Assembly (NCBI RefSeq): GCF_000953825.1
Contig: NZ_BBUL01000020.1
Coordinates: forward strand, 62,001 to 126,000
Direction: 5' to 3'
Length of the DNA: 64,000 nucleotides
From: Cellvibrio sp. OA-2007
Lineage (GTDB): Bacteria; Pseudomonadota; Gammaproteobacteria; Pseudomonadales; Cellvibrionaceae
Within the stretch, counting starts at the first letter, position 1, and each line of letters begins with the position of its first letter. Under the pieces are notes generated by a model, which was not told where the DNA came from, made no database searches, and saw only the letters and a program-made list of their open reading frames with translations. Positions 29,298-39,278 of this stretch are shown here, piece after piece. A program made the translations under genes and the position numbers.

Positions 29298-30480
29298 CTT
29301 GCTTTTGCATTACATTTTTATTATGTAATTGTGTCAACCACACTTTATCCATCATTTGATGATCGCCTGCATTACCGGGTAATTGACTCTCCAATTGCAC
29401 CAAGCTCGCGCGTAAAGTCTGACTATTTACTGCATTTTTAATATTGCGTATTGCCCCTAACAACAATTCTGTTTCTAAATAGCCTTCGTGATACACCTCA
29501 TTCGGTATTGATCCATAATCATAAACCCTCGCGCTTCCACCATTGGGGTTAGGCACCACTTGCGAGAGAGTGAGATTAAAATCACTCGTTGCCAATTTTT
29601 CTGTTAACGCGGTTGCACTGGTAAAAGACAAACTATAAAACCGGGTGGCAGGCGATAAGCGCTGTGCAAAACGAATAAATTCAGCGGTTGGCTCAACCGC
29701 GCCCACCAAAATAACAACTTTTGGTTTTACGCTTGCCCTAATAAATTCTTGCAGTGCCGCATTGGTTTTTAAGCTGTTGCGCTCGTAGCGCATTTGCAAC
29801 ACATTTTCCTGGCAGTCATTGCATACTTTGGCTAAGGCTTTTTGCAATGAGGCTAAACCAGCATTGCCAAAAGAATCATTTTGCAAAAATAAACCGATGG
29901 ATTTAATTGAGATACCTTGTTTAACAATATCCGCAACTATCGCATCCATTTCCTGATCATAACTAGGGCGATAATTAAAGACATAAGCAGCGGGAGGGCT
30001 CAGCCGTAATATGTTTGCGCCAGTGTACGCACCGTAAAATACCACTTGTTTTTCGTTGGCAATTTTCCAGGTTTTATCGGCCGTGGGAGTGCCGACATTA
30101 CCCACAATAGCGATCACCTTATACCTATCAATAAGCTCACGGGTATTTTGTGCTGCAGCTTCAGGATCGTAACTATCATCTAATACAATCAGTTCAAATT
30201 GAATACCTTGGCGGCGCCAAAACGCATCGCAATTCGCCTCTGCAATTCGCTGCTGCACTCCTTGTGACATTGACACACCCAGATATTGAATAGGGCCGCT
30301 CAATGCCGTACTCATACCTAATTTAATCGTTCTGCTGGCTGCTGGAAATTGTTCGCTACACGCAACGTCTGCACTGGTGTTAATCGCCCAGAGACTAGTA
30401 TTAAACATTATCGCCAACCACAAATAGCGCTCCGCATAACCCCGCATTATGTTCGGCATTTTTAGTTTAGTTGCTGTCAT
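29275..30480 (-). CDS. type I periplasmic binding protein (Leu/Ile/Val-binding-like)
   Basis: About 401 residues from ATG 30480; a longer frame to 30513 lies within the upstream gene. A signal peptide (ending near NTSADVA) is followed by the two-lobed fold of branched-chain amino-acid/amide-binding proteins: IKLGMSTALSGPIQYLGVSMSQGV, then VIAIVGNVGTPTADKTW and VVFYGAYTGANILRLSPP. No ABC permease or ATPase gene is near, so it is more likely a receptor than a transport subunit. It overlaps both neighbours by a few bases, which argues for tight coupling with the 1006-residue protein and the Cache/channel protein. Confidence 0.88.
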   Translation of the reverse strand: MTATKLKMPNIMRGYAERYLWLAIMFNTSLWAINTSADVACSEQFPAASRTIKLGMSTALSGPIQYLGVSMSQGVQQRIAEANCDAFWRRQGIQFELIVLDDSYDPEAAAQNTRELIDRYKVIAIVGNVGTPTADKTWKIANEKQVVFYGAYTGANILRLSPPAAYVFNYRPSYDQEMDAIVADIVKQGISIKSIGLFLQNDSFGNAGLASLQKALAKVCNDCQENVLQMRYERNSLKTNAALQEFIRASVKPKVVILVGAVEPTAEFIRFAQRLSPATRFYSLSFTSATALTEKLATSDFNLTLSQVVPNPNGGSARVYDYGSIPNEVYHEGYLETELLLGAIRNIKNAVNSQTLRASLVQLESQLPGNAGDHQMMDKVWLTQLHNKNVMQKQGEAANVK

Positions 30481-33400
30481 TATTTTTATCGCCATTAAAA
30501 TCGCTATCATCAATCAGTTGCTCGTTTTGGCTAACCTGTGTTTGCCGCTGGGGCAGAGCAGAAGATTTTTGATGCTGCAATAAATTGCGGTTCGGCTTAT
30601 CTTCCTTAAGCGCCTTTATCGCATTAATTCCAGCTCTAATCGCAAGCGCCACTAACACCACACCTAACACGCTGGATAAATTCATAATATTAAATAGCGG
30701 ATCTACCACAATTAAATAAACCCAAATAATAATTGGAGGTAAAAGCGCGCAGATCACAGTTAACGGATGCGAGACCCACTGAATATAGACGGGGAGTTTT
30801 TTGCAGCGATGAGGGTAGATGTAAAACACAACCAATATATAGATCAGGGCCAATATTAATCCGATATTCATTAGCGCAATAATCGACCAGCGGTAACCAC
30901 ACAGAGTTTCATTCCACAGCGACTCGGAATAACCGGGCGAAAAATGTGTGCCTATATAACTATTCACCGCTTTATAGTCTTTGCCGTCACTGGCGCCAGT
31001 GTATTCCAACATTGGCCAAAATCCGCCGCCGCCAAAACTTTCATGGATATATTCCAAGCGTTTTTGGCGTTCATCGATTTGCTCTGCACCATTGCTCAGT
31101 GATTTATTCTCCATTGCGGAATAATCGATAAACATTAACGGCGCGACTATATCGCGGTTAATACTATTAGTTATCGCATAGATTTCATCGAGTGCGGTGT
31201 AATAGGGGTCTTCCAGAATTAACACTACCATGCTGCCCACTATTTCCTGCACTTCCGGTATAGAAAGGTTTTCACTCGCGTAATTATTAATGCCAGTCAG
31301 CAAATCAATATGATTACTGCCAAATACAAAGTCCGATTCCAGAAATTCATTTTGCCTAACCATTATATTGATGTAGGTTTTATTTTTTATGCTATGAAAA
31401 CGGTCGCGGGTTTTATCTTGTGTGGCCAACTCTGCTTTTAATTCTTTATAGAAAACATCAAACCTGTCCTTCGCCATTTGCGAGCGAGGATAGTTTTTAA
31501 AATAAAAAGTTACACCATCGCCATTGCTAGGCTGTGCAGCTAAACCCAGGGTTAACCAAGGGCGCAAGCGTGCTTCGGCATCGGTAAGCGGCAGGGCTAA
31601 GAGTGCCTTTAATTGAATTTTCAAATTATCAAAGAATATCTTCAAATTCTTTTCATCAGATAATTCCGGCGATAGGGAAAATTCTTTTTCGATAATCCAA
31701 TCTACTTTGCTGCCATAACGGCGCGCCTCATGAATGAATGCCTTGGCATTGTCACTATTATCACTTAACAAATTGGGCGCGCCCGGTCGATTATTAATTT
31801 GATTAAGCTGGCCAGTGTCAGTCGCGGTTAGCCCAAAATAGGCCACCCGATTAAAAGTGCTGAAATCAAATACCTGCGCTTCATCGGTGGTTTTCCAATA
31901 AGGAAAAATACCATAGGCCATAGTCTGTATTTCTTTGGGAACACAACCGCAATTTTTATGGGAGCCATCCCAGAGAATAGGTTTACCGCTATAGGGCGGC
32001 ATAGGTTCACTGTAAAATTGTTCTAATATTGGCAATAACTCTTTATTAAAGTAGTTACCCAAATGCTGCACGTGATCTTCGTTGCAGTATTTGACCGGAC
32101 CCTGAGCACTGGCCTCAAAATAAACCTTTAGTTCATTAAACAGAATGGTTTTTTCGGCCGGCTCTAAATTGCCCAGTTGGGTATCCACTGTGTTGGATTT
32201 ATCCAACTTACAAATGCCCGATGCTTTAAATATTTTATTTTTAATTGCCAATTGCAATAGCTCAGCACTGGGATATTCAACATCTTTCAGTGTTTGCATT
32301 AATTTGATCACCACACTGGCAAGCGGTTTTTTACCGGTGCGCATTGAATTTGCCGCTGCCTCAGTGAGCATAAAATAGGATTTCTGACTGGCAATTTGGA
32401 TTTGAATCAAAAGTTTTTCGCTATTGGGCGCTATATCTTTTACTGCCACAGTGTCCGCTGCCACTGAACTGGCTGCAGCACTCGTGTTATTTTCGCCGGA
32501 GGTTGGATTTGCGCTTTGCGTTGGATAGGCCTTTTTAATTGCGGCACTAATAACCTTGGCAAACTCGGATTGATCGGCAAATGCTTTATCGCGCAGGGTC
32601 GATAGCTCGCCGAACAGCGCATCGCTAATACCCTGTTGCGCCAATGTATTTAACGCTTGTTCATCAATAAGATAAACAGTATGTTGGCTGACACCGGCGC
32701 TGATTTTCTCAGTAATTTTCTGACTTTCTTCGGCGGGCAATTTAGTTAGTAGCGAAGCTATTTTTGTGGTTGCCGATAATTTGTCGGGAAATTGTTGCCC
32801 TTTAATTGCATCCAACACGGCCTCTGCGGTACTTATTTTTGTTACCGCACCGGCCATAGCTTCAAAGTCATCTTCACGCAATACATAGAGTTGAAACGGC
32901 TCAATCGGTTGCGCTGGTGTTATGTCAGGCTCAGCAACTGCTGGCGGCTGTAGATAACAACGCACCAGTGCTTGCAGTTGTTTATCGCTGCCTTGCGCCA
33001 ATGTTTGTTTGACATCCAACTCACATGCAGTGAAATGGGTCGCCGCCCAAACCGCAAAGGGTTTACTAATCAGCGTATCTACATAGGTGCGATACTGTTG
33101 CGAAAAACTTGCGATAGCAGTTGCCCGTGTTGGCAAATGTGCTACTGCATCACCTGTACTATCCAGTGCAAAGCTATGACAAAAGCGCTGCATCCACGAC
33201 CAGGTAATTGGCCCTAAAATACCATCGTTTAACGGCTTACCAGTGCGGCTTGCATCTTTTTTCCAATCTGGTTCCAGATGGTATAGCTGGTACATATCAG
33301 CCTGTACTTGGGCAATGATCGGCTTGGGATATTTTTTATATTCCAACTCATATCCGAGGCATTTATCTTTATTAAGTATTGCACCTGCAGGTGCTGCTTG

Positions 33401-33487
33401 CGCCGCCGGCATTATTAAATTCAATGCGATTGCGCAGAATAGAGCCAGCAGCAATAGCGATGATTTTTTGGTTAAGGCAATAATCAT
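30467..33487 (-). CDS. secreted/membrane protein with peptidoglycan-binding-like and TIM-barrel-like regions
   Basis: A 1006-residue protein with signal peptide (cleavage near AAQAAPAG, residue 32). At about 55-105 it has a peptidoglycan-binding-like segment (NDGILGPITWSWMQRFC). A long Ala/Gln-rich helical stretch follows, then a region from about 520 to 855 resembling GH18-type barrels (MAYGIFPYWKTTD, FNRVAYFGLTATD, GGGGFWPMLEYTGASD). I could not find the DxxDxDxE catalytic motif of chitinases. Three membrane helices lie near the C-terminus (about 865-960). It begins five bases after the eCIS ATPase stop, so it belongs to the eCIS operon. It may bind or remodel cell wall or anchor the particle; this is inference. 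Confidence 0.6.
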   Translation of the reverse strand: MIIALTKKSSLLLLALFCAIALNLIMPAAQAAPAGAILNKDKCLGYELEYKKYPKPIIAQVQADMYQLYHLEPDWKKDASRTGKPLNDGILGPITWSWMQRFCHSFALDSTGDAVAHLPTRATAIASFSQQYRTYVDTLISKPFAVWAATHFTACELDVKQTLAQGSDKQLQALVRCYLQPPAVAEPDITPAQPIEPFQLYVLREDDFEAMAGAVTKISTAEAVLDAIKGQQFPDKLSATTKIASLLTKLPAEESQKITEKISAGVSQHTVYLIDEQALNTLAQQGISDALFGELSTLRDKAFADQSEFAKVISAAIKKAYPTQSANPTSGENNTSAAASSVAADTVAVKDIAPNSEKLLIQIQIASQKSYFMLTEAAANSMRTGKKPLASVVIKLMQTLKDVEYPSAELLQLAIKNKIFKASGICKLDKSNTVDTQLGNLEPAEKTILFNELKVYFEASAQGPVKYCNEDHVQHLGNYFNKELLPILEQFYSEPMPPYSGKPILWDGSHKNCGCVPKEIQTMAYGIFPYWKTTDEAQVFDFSTFNRVAYFGLTATDTGQLNQINNRPGAPNLLSDNSDNAKAFIHEARRYGSKVDWIIEKEFSLSPELSDEKNLKIFFDNLKIQLKALLALPLTDAEARLRPWLTLGLAAQPSNGDGVTFYFKNYPRSQMAKDRFDVFYKELKAELATQDKTRDRFHSIKNKTYINIMVRQNEFLESDFVFGSNHIDLLTGINNYASENLSIPEVQEIVGSMVVLILEDPYYTALDEIYAITNSINRDIVAPLMFIDYSAMENKSLSNGAEQIDERQKRLEYIHESFGGGGFWPMLEYTGASDGKDYKAVNSYIGTHFSPGYSESLWNETLCGYRWSIIALMNIGLILALIYILVVFYIYPHRCKKLPVYIQWVSHPLTVICALLPPIIIWVYLIVVDPLFNIMNLSSVLGVVLVALAIRAGINAIKALKEDKPNRNLLQHQKSSALPQRQTQVSQNEQLIDDSDFNGDKNNDSN

Positions 33488-33492
33488 ATCAG

Positions 33493-34848
33493 TTAGAGCG
33501 TACGCCCCTCCTTGAGAAGTTCTTTATTGATGCCTTGTACTAAATCAGCTTGTTCAAGGGTATTGCGCTGCATACGTGTTGCACGAATTGCCGCATAGCG
33601 CACCACATTAGTTAAGGAGCCGCCAGAGAGCTCATATTTTTCTGCCAGTGCTGCCAGATCTACATCGCTGGATAACAAGGATGTATCGGGCAAAAGATTT
33701 TTCCACAGACGCAAGCGCTCGGTTTCATCGGGCAGCGGAAAATAAATGATCGATTGAAAGCGGCGTGCAAAAGCTTCATCGATATTCGCTTTGATATTAC
33801 TGGCCAGAATGACCACGCCGGGAAAGTCTTCTACCCGTTGGAGTAAATAGGAAATTTCCTGATTGGCATGGCGATCATTGGAGCTGCTGGTTTGGGTGCG
33901 TTTGCCAAACAAGGCATCGGCCTCATCGAAAAATAGAATCCAATTTTTATTTTCGGCTTGATCAAATACACCGGCGAGATTTTTTTCTGTTTCACCTATG
34001 TATTTGGAAACCACCATAGATAAATCAATGCGGTAAACATCCACACCCACACTGGCACCCAATAAGGTAGCAGTGAGAGTTTTACCTGTTCCCGGTGGCC
34101 CAAAAAATAAACTGCGATAACCTGCTTTAATGGATTTTTCCAAACCCCAGCGATTGACTAACTCTTTACCTTGACGCAACCAGGTATGCAGATGATCAAT
34201 TTCATCTATTACATCCGCTGATAAAACCAAATCATCCCACGTAAGTTTGCTGGTGATTAATTTTGCCGGGAACTCGATGCTGTAATCCGGTTTATGTACA
34301 TGACCATGGGTGCAGCGATGTAAAAATTCGGCGGTGACTGAAATAGTTGCATTTAAAAAAGGCTCACCACTGGCTTGATGCTCTAGTTTAATCAACCGCT
34401 GTTTTAAAAAATAATGCTGCTCGTCAAATAACTGCAACGCATCAAAACGGCGATTTAACTCCTGCCCGGCCAAAATAAACACGGCAGTTTCTGCGGTAGG
34501 TAAAAAGCCGCTGTGCGCTTTGCCACGCCAGCCACCAAATTCGGTATAGGTGCGACCGGTCACCTGGCTCTGGGTAAAAAAGATATCCAACGCCTGTGGC
34601 CGCAAATGCGGGATCAAACATAAAATAAATATCAACCGCTCATCAAAGCCCATTTTGTAATCGCGCACGATCTGCGCATAGGGGGATTTATCATCACTCA
34701 GATCTGGCGGATTCAAACTGCGCACATCGGCAGTCGCCTGTTGTGTTTCAGGCGAACCAAAATAATGGGTAAAGCGCAAATTCAACACAGCATCGAACCA
34801 GGCAAGTTCCTGTTCAAGTGTTTTGGCATTGGCTTGGCTAATCTGCAT
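33493..34848 (-). CDS. eCIS AAA+ ATPase (Afp15/Pvc15-like)
   Basis: A 451-residue protein with Walker A GPPGTGKT at 250-257, Walker B ILFFDEAD at 304-311 and the second-region Arg near FARRFQS. The N-terminal ~200 residues are the family-specific domain seen in injection-system ATPases (VLNLRFTHYF, RLIFILCLIPHLRPQALD). In Afp and PVC the homologue is cytoplasmic and is needed for particle assembly or payload loading. It follows the tape-measure gene by 23 bases in the expected order. Confidence 0.92.
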   Translation of the reverse strand: MQISQANAKTLEQELAWFDAVLNLRFTHYFGSPETQQATADVRSLNPPDLSDDKSPYAQIVRDYKMGFDERLIFILCLIPHLRPQALDIFFTQSQVTGRTYTEFGGWRGKAHSGFLPTAETAVFILAGQELNRRFDALQLFDEQHYFLKQRLIKLEHQASGEPFLNATISVTAEFLHRCTHGHVHKPDYSIEFPAKLITSKLTWDDLVLSADVIDEIDHLHTWLRQGKELVNRWGLEKSIKAGYRSLFFGPPGTGKTLTATLLGASVGVDVYRIDLSMVVSKYIGETEKNLAGVFDQAENKNWILFFDEADALFGKRTQTSSSNDRHANQEISYLLQRVEDFPGVVILASNIKANIDEAFARRFQSIIYFPLPDETERLRLWKNLLPDTSLLSSDVDLAALAEKYELSGGSLTNVVRYAAIRATRMQRNTLEQADLVQGINKELLKEGRTL

Positions 34849-34871
34849 AGCTTATTTATCTCAATCAATAA

Positions 34872-37800
34872 TCAGGAGTGATTGCGCCAGGAAACGCGCA
34901 GCGGTTTATCCATCCATCCATGTTTAATCAGGCTGATACTCCAGGGTAATCGGTCGAGCAGTAAATCAAAGGTCTGCTCTTTTACTTTCAGCCGCCAACA
35001 ATCTTCTTCCAAAACCAACCAACCCTGTCGCTGGAAAAAGGTTTCGCGCAATCCGGCGATAGACGTCGAGCCCAATACTTTCCAATGCTGGATCATACTG
35101 GTAAGCATTTGTTCAATTAGCGTCTGCTCCTGCTCGGTAATTTCAATGCCCGCACTAACTGGAATGCTGGTGCTTATACCGCACAAAATTTTATTGAGGA
35201 TTAAATCGTATTCCGGTGTGCAGGCTTCACCGGTCACCATAAATTGCACTAAATGCACCGCGCGATCCGCTGCACCTGGGTGAATAAATTTTCCATCCTG
35301 AATTAGATTCAACATAGAAAATAAACGCGGTAAAAAAGCGCCCGCTAATACCTGACCGGCATTATTAATATGCAGGCCGGATTCCCATTGCGGCGTACTC
35401 TCATCGCTTTGGGTTGCGGGATTGGTATTGATTTCTTGCAAGCGCATCGCCGGCTTTTGTTGTGCCACAGGTTTTAATAACGCAATACGACGTTGTGTCA
35501 AATTCACTAGCCGCTGCAGATCATTAATCCCTGCAGCAGTCGCCAGATGTTCACATAAGTCAATGGATAGGGTCTGCGCCAATTCACTACTCGCCGTTAC
35601 TATCTGATTGTCATTAACTGTTAATAGATAGCGAATAATAAATTCCCATCTGGCCTGTTTAATTGCCGGGTTATTCAGATCATTGACCAACAGCGCCATG
35701 GCTTCTAGTACCACTTTCACCACGGCATCCAGCGCGGCATAGCGCGCAGGTTGTAAGCGCAGCATTATTTGATGCAGCAAATGTGAAGGCACTAACTGAA
35801 TTAACAGTTGCGCATTATTTGCCAGAGTTAACAATTCACTCCATTCAGCAACCAGGGTTGGATTGGGATGATTGAGCAGCAAATTAACATGCTGTTGTAG
35901 CATCAATAATTGTTCTTGCGTTAAAGGCTGGTTAGCCGCGAACAATTGCGCCAGAGAGAGTGCAGGTTTGCGCACAGAAGTATCAGCTCCTGTTGATAGC
36001 GAATAATCTATCGCTTGTTCTAGGTAAAGGCTTTTTGAGCCAGGAGATTCCGAGTTGAAATACTCAGGATGATCAGCATGAGTGGCAATTGTTACTTCTT
36101 GCGTTAGATTATTAACGCTACTGTTTGCACTGGTGTATTGCTGATCCGCATTTGTTGCTGAGAACGCTTCAAGGTCAATCGGCTGCTGTTGCAAGACTGC
36201 TTGAATAATCTGGCGATAATAGATAATTGGATTAAGCGCAGAACGCGCCTGAGATTTAATAGCCGCGATCAACTCTGTGTTGCTAGCAACATCAGTTATA
36301 TCAGCGACATCAGTTACATTAGCAACCGCATTATGCTTAATCAGCTCACAGGCCAATTCTTGCCATTGTGTTGCGTCTAGTTGCAATTGCTGTAAATGCG
36401 ACAGCGGCCATGTATCGATAGTTAATGTTTTTACTATAGATGCAATAGGATCTGTTGCCGCTGTCGTATAAGTTGAAGCAATGCCGTTTTGATCTTGTGA
36501 ATGAACACTAGAGTTTTGCGGAATTTTTTCAACTACCTGAGCCTGTTGTGGCAAGTCACGTCCACCCGTTTGTGTAATTGCATTTACCGGATTTTCTGTT
36601 GATTCGTTCCCAAAGGCTTCAAGATCTATAGACTGGTGTTGCAAAATCGCTTGAATAATCCGACGATAACAGAGTGTTGGATTTAATAGCCATCGTGTTT
36701 GTATTTCAATCGCCGCAATCAAGTCCGCATGTGCATCAGTCACTGAGCTGCGCTTAAGCAATTCAAACGTTAATTCCTGCCACTGTATGGTATTGAGTTG
36801 TAACTGTTGCAAGCGCGATAGAGGCTGCGTATCTCTCAGCAGTTCTTGTGTAATCGCTTCAATATCATGTTTAACTACCGATGTAACAGCTTCCGGAATT
36901 TCAGCATTAACCTGTGGGCTGTTGTTATTGCGTTGCACAGTTTGTGCAATCAACTCTAGATCTATTAGTTTATCGGCTATCAGTGTTTTTAATACGGTTA
37001 GGTAAAAAGTAGCGGGGGCATAGCTGGATTCTGCTTGCGCATCTATAGCCGCAACAAATTCAGCGCAGTTTTCGGCGGTGGCACTGTGGCCAAGGCGAAT
37101 ATAACTGCTAATCAAACGCTGCAATAAAACCACATCAGCAGCCAGTGACGACCAAGCCAGCGCGCCACTTTTTAAACGCAGGCACAAATCAAATAACTGA
37201 TGATCGCTAACACTGACCAAACTATTGGCAGTGAAACGAGTAGTATCGGAATTTAAACGAACAGAGTCTGCAATGAGACCAGAAGCATCTGCAGTAAAAT
37301 GATATGTATCGGCAGCAAAATCAGAAGTATCAGGCGCAACACTTGCACTCGCTAATGTCGCGTTCGATACAGGGTAACTTGATTGTTGTTCTTGATTTTT
37401 TAGTAGTAGTTGGTTTTTTTGTAGTTCTTCATTTTTCTGTAGTATTTGTTGGTTTTGTTGCAACTCTGCTGTGGGATTAATGCCATCTGGTCCAGCGTTA
37501 ATGCTTTCGGTCTTTTCACTAGATATATCATCACTACTGCTCGCTTCGTCCTGTTGCTGGCCAAATACCAGCGTCTGCAATAATTGTTGCAGACGCTGCT
37601 CGTCCAAATTATGCAGTTCAGCATAACGCTGCGCCACCGCATTTATAAATACTTTACTCTGGCCCTGATAATGCGAATTGATTGAAGAGCCGTTAAATAA
37701 GAGACCCAGCGTTATTTCCCATAGTTGCCGAGCAACTAATTCAGCGGATTGCTGGACAACTTTATTTTCGTTTTGGCTATTGTCTTCACTGCGGGCAGTT

Positions 37801-39275
37801 AAAGATGTGAATGATTTTAACTGTGCAACAATGTGATAATTTAATTGTGTAGCGCATTGTTGTAAGCGATAAAAAATATCGGTTAAGGCTGGCGCCAACA
37901 AAGCAATGATCCCCGCCTGCAAATCAACGGGTAGGCGCAACATTAATTGTTGCCGAATTTCGGGTTGCGGTAGGTAATGCTGTAATGCTGTTATGAATAA
38001 TTGATCATTCGCCAGTAACTGTGGCCAGAGTTGCTGTAATTGACTGACATCCGCGCGAATCAGTGCAGCTGCAACTAATTGCTGTAATTGCCCAGTAGAT
38101 TGTTGTTCATGGTCAATGGGTAATTCACCGCTGGCTGATGGCTGCGCAGTCTTATTTAATGCAGATTGGCTAGCACTTGCTGGATACACAGGATTATCTA
38201 TCTGATTTGCAGCAAAATTTTGGGCATCGCCTGAAAAACTCGTGTCAGCTACTGAGTTTGCAATAACTGCTTGTAGATCCTCCAGCGCCTTGGCGGCAGC
38301 ACCAGAGGGACGTTTAATGGCGACTAAATCTTGTCGTAATTGATTTTCGCTGAATGCAAATTTGCTCGCCAGTTTATGCAGAATCTGATTAATCCAAAAT
38401 TGTGTTGTTGCCTGCGGCTGTGCTAACGCCAACTCCAATAAGGCTTCCCATACCGTCTGTTGTACTGCGTCGGAACCCAGCGAGTCATAATTAATAAGTT
38501 GATCACCAGCCATTAAACGCTCAGTTGTTGAGCCTTTAATTTCTGTAGGCTCAATCGTTGAACCAGCAATTATCGATTGGTCTTTTGCGTGGGATGAATA
38601 AATTCGGTAGTTGCTCCCTAATAATTGCAATAGATCAAACAGGGCGATGGCATTTTGCACTTGTTGCGGTGCAAGTTGACGCAATAATTCCATGCGCTGC
38701 AGAAGCGTAAATTGGGTTAACAAACGCTGAATCAACAGATCGCGCTGCGGCAGCTCACGCAGTAAGTCGGCAATATTATGTTGCGCAATTACCGCATCCA
38801 ACAATTGCGCATGAAGCCCAGGCGATTGAGTCTGTTTATTTTTGCTAGCCGAAGTCTGCTGTTGCACAACAGGGCGATGCGCCGACAATTGTCCGGTAGC
38901 TAAATAGCTAAATAATTGCTTCAGGGCCAGCTCGGCATTTGGCGTGTCGCGCTGTGCAGTTGATATTTGCAGATGCGTATTTTCTGGCGCTACGGCTAAT
39001 AATTGCGACGCTAATAACTGCGCAAACTGTTTTAATAATTGCTCGCGAATTGCTTGTTGATAATGGCGGCTAGTCAGACTACCGCAATCAAACTCCAGGG
39101 TTTCAAAGCGTAAAATTTGCGTTCCCGGCGAGTAGTGCGAAAACACTCTGTCCAACGCGGGTAACAAATCCTCAGTTAACCATTCATTGAGCTGCGCAGT
39201 TTCATGACGAGCGAGTCTGGTCGTGTTGAACGACAGATCGACAATCAACTCATCAATGCGATGCTCGGTTTGCAT
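34872..39275 (-). CDS. eCIS tape-measure protein (Afp14-like)
   Basis: A 1467-residue protein. The N-terminal (HRIDELIVDLSFNTTRLARH, residues 4-23) and C-terminal (AGAFLPRLFSMLNL...HLVQFMVTGE, then WSISLIKHGWMDKPLRVSW) blocks are characteristic of contractile-injection-system tape-measure proteins. Between them is a very long helical, Gln/Ala-rich region with internal duplications: an RLQQLQLNTIQWQEL...QAILQHQSIDLEAF unit recurs about 150 residues later as HLQQLQLDATQWQEL...QAVLQQQPIDLEAF. It also has short runs such as LLQKNEELQKNQLLLKNQ. Tape-measure length sets the length of the tube. It starts three bases after the Afp12-like gene. Confidence 0.88.
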   Translation of the reverse strand: MQTEHRIDELIVDLSFNTTRLARHETAQLNEWLTEDLLPALDRVFSHYSPGTQILRFETLEFDCGSLTSRHYQQAIREQLLKQFAQLLASQLLAVAPENTHLQISTAQRDTPNAELALKQLFSYLATGQLSAHRPVVQQQTSASKNKQTQSPGLHAQLLDAVIAQHNIADLLRELPQRDLLIQRLLTQFTLLQRMELLRQLAPQQVQNAIALFDLLQLLGSNYRIYSSHAKDQSIIAGSTIEPTEIKGSTTERLMAGDQLINYDSLGSDAVQQTVWEALLELALAQPQATTQFWINQILHKLASKFAFSENQLRQDLVAIKRPSGAAAKALEDLQAVIANSVADTSFSGDAQNFAANQIDNPVYPASASQSALNKTAQPSASGELPIDHEQQSTGQLQQLVAAALIRADVSQLQQLWPQLLANDQLFITALQHYLPQPEIRQQLMLRLPVDLQAGIIALLAPALTDIFYRLQQCATQLNYHIVAQLKSFTSLTARSEDNSQNENKVVQQSAELVARQLWEITLGLLFNGSSINSHYQGQSKVFINAVAQRYAELHNLDEQRLQQLLQTLVFGQQQDEASSSDDISSEKTESINAGPDGINPTAELQQNQQILQKNEELQKNQLLLKNQEQQSSYPVSNATLASASVAPDTSDFAADTYHFTADASGLIADSVRLNSDTTRFTANSLVSVSDHQLFDLCLRLKSGALAWSSLAADVVLLQRLISSYIRLGHSATAENCAEFVAAIDAQAESSYAPATFYLTVLKTLIADKLIDLELIAQTVQRNNNSPQVNAEIPEAVTSVVKHDIEAITQELLRDTQPLSRLQQLQLNTIQWQELTFELLKRSSVTDAHADLIAAIEIQTRWLLNPTLCYRRIIQAILQHQSIDLEAFGNESTENPVNAITQTGGRDLPQQAQVVEKIPQNSSVHSQDQNGIASTYTTAATDPIASIVKTLTIDTWPLSHLQQLQLDATQWQELACELIKHNAVANVTDVADITDVASNTELIAAIKSQARSALNPIIYYRQIIQAVLQQQPIDLEAFSATNADQQYTSANSSVNNLTQEVTIATHADHPEYFNSESPGSKSLYLEQAIDYSLSTGADTSVRKPALSLAQLFAANQPLTQEQLLMLQQHVNLLLNHPNPTLVAEWSELLTLANNAQLLIQLVPSHLLHQIMLRLQPARYAALDAVVKVVLEAMALLVNDLNNPAIKQARWEFIIRYLLTVNDNQIVTASSELAQTLSIDLCEHLATAAGINDLQRLVNLTQRRIALLKPVAQQKPAMRLQEINTNPATQSDESTPQWESGLHINNAGQVLAGAFLPRLFSMLNLIQDGKFIHPGAADRAVHLVQFMVTGEACTPEYDLILNKILCGISTSIPVSAGIEITEQEQTLIEQMLTSMIQHWKVLGSTSIAGLRETFFQRQGWLVLEEDCWRLKVKEQTFDLLLDRLPWSISLIKHGWMDKPLRVSWRNHS

Positions 39276-39278
39276 GGC

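Noticed and set aside
29275-30480. Amino-acid ABC transporter
   Set aside because: Only the binding protein is present; no permease or ATPase gene lies in the window.
30467-33487. Active GH18 chitinase
   Set aside because: The catalytic DxxDxDxE motif was not found, so only a barrel-like resemblance is claimed.
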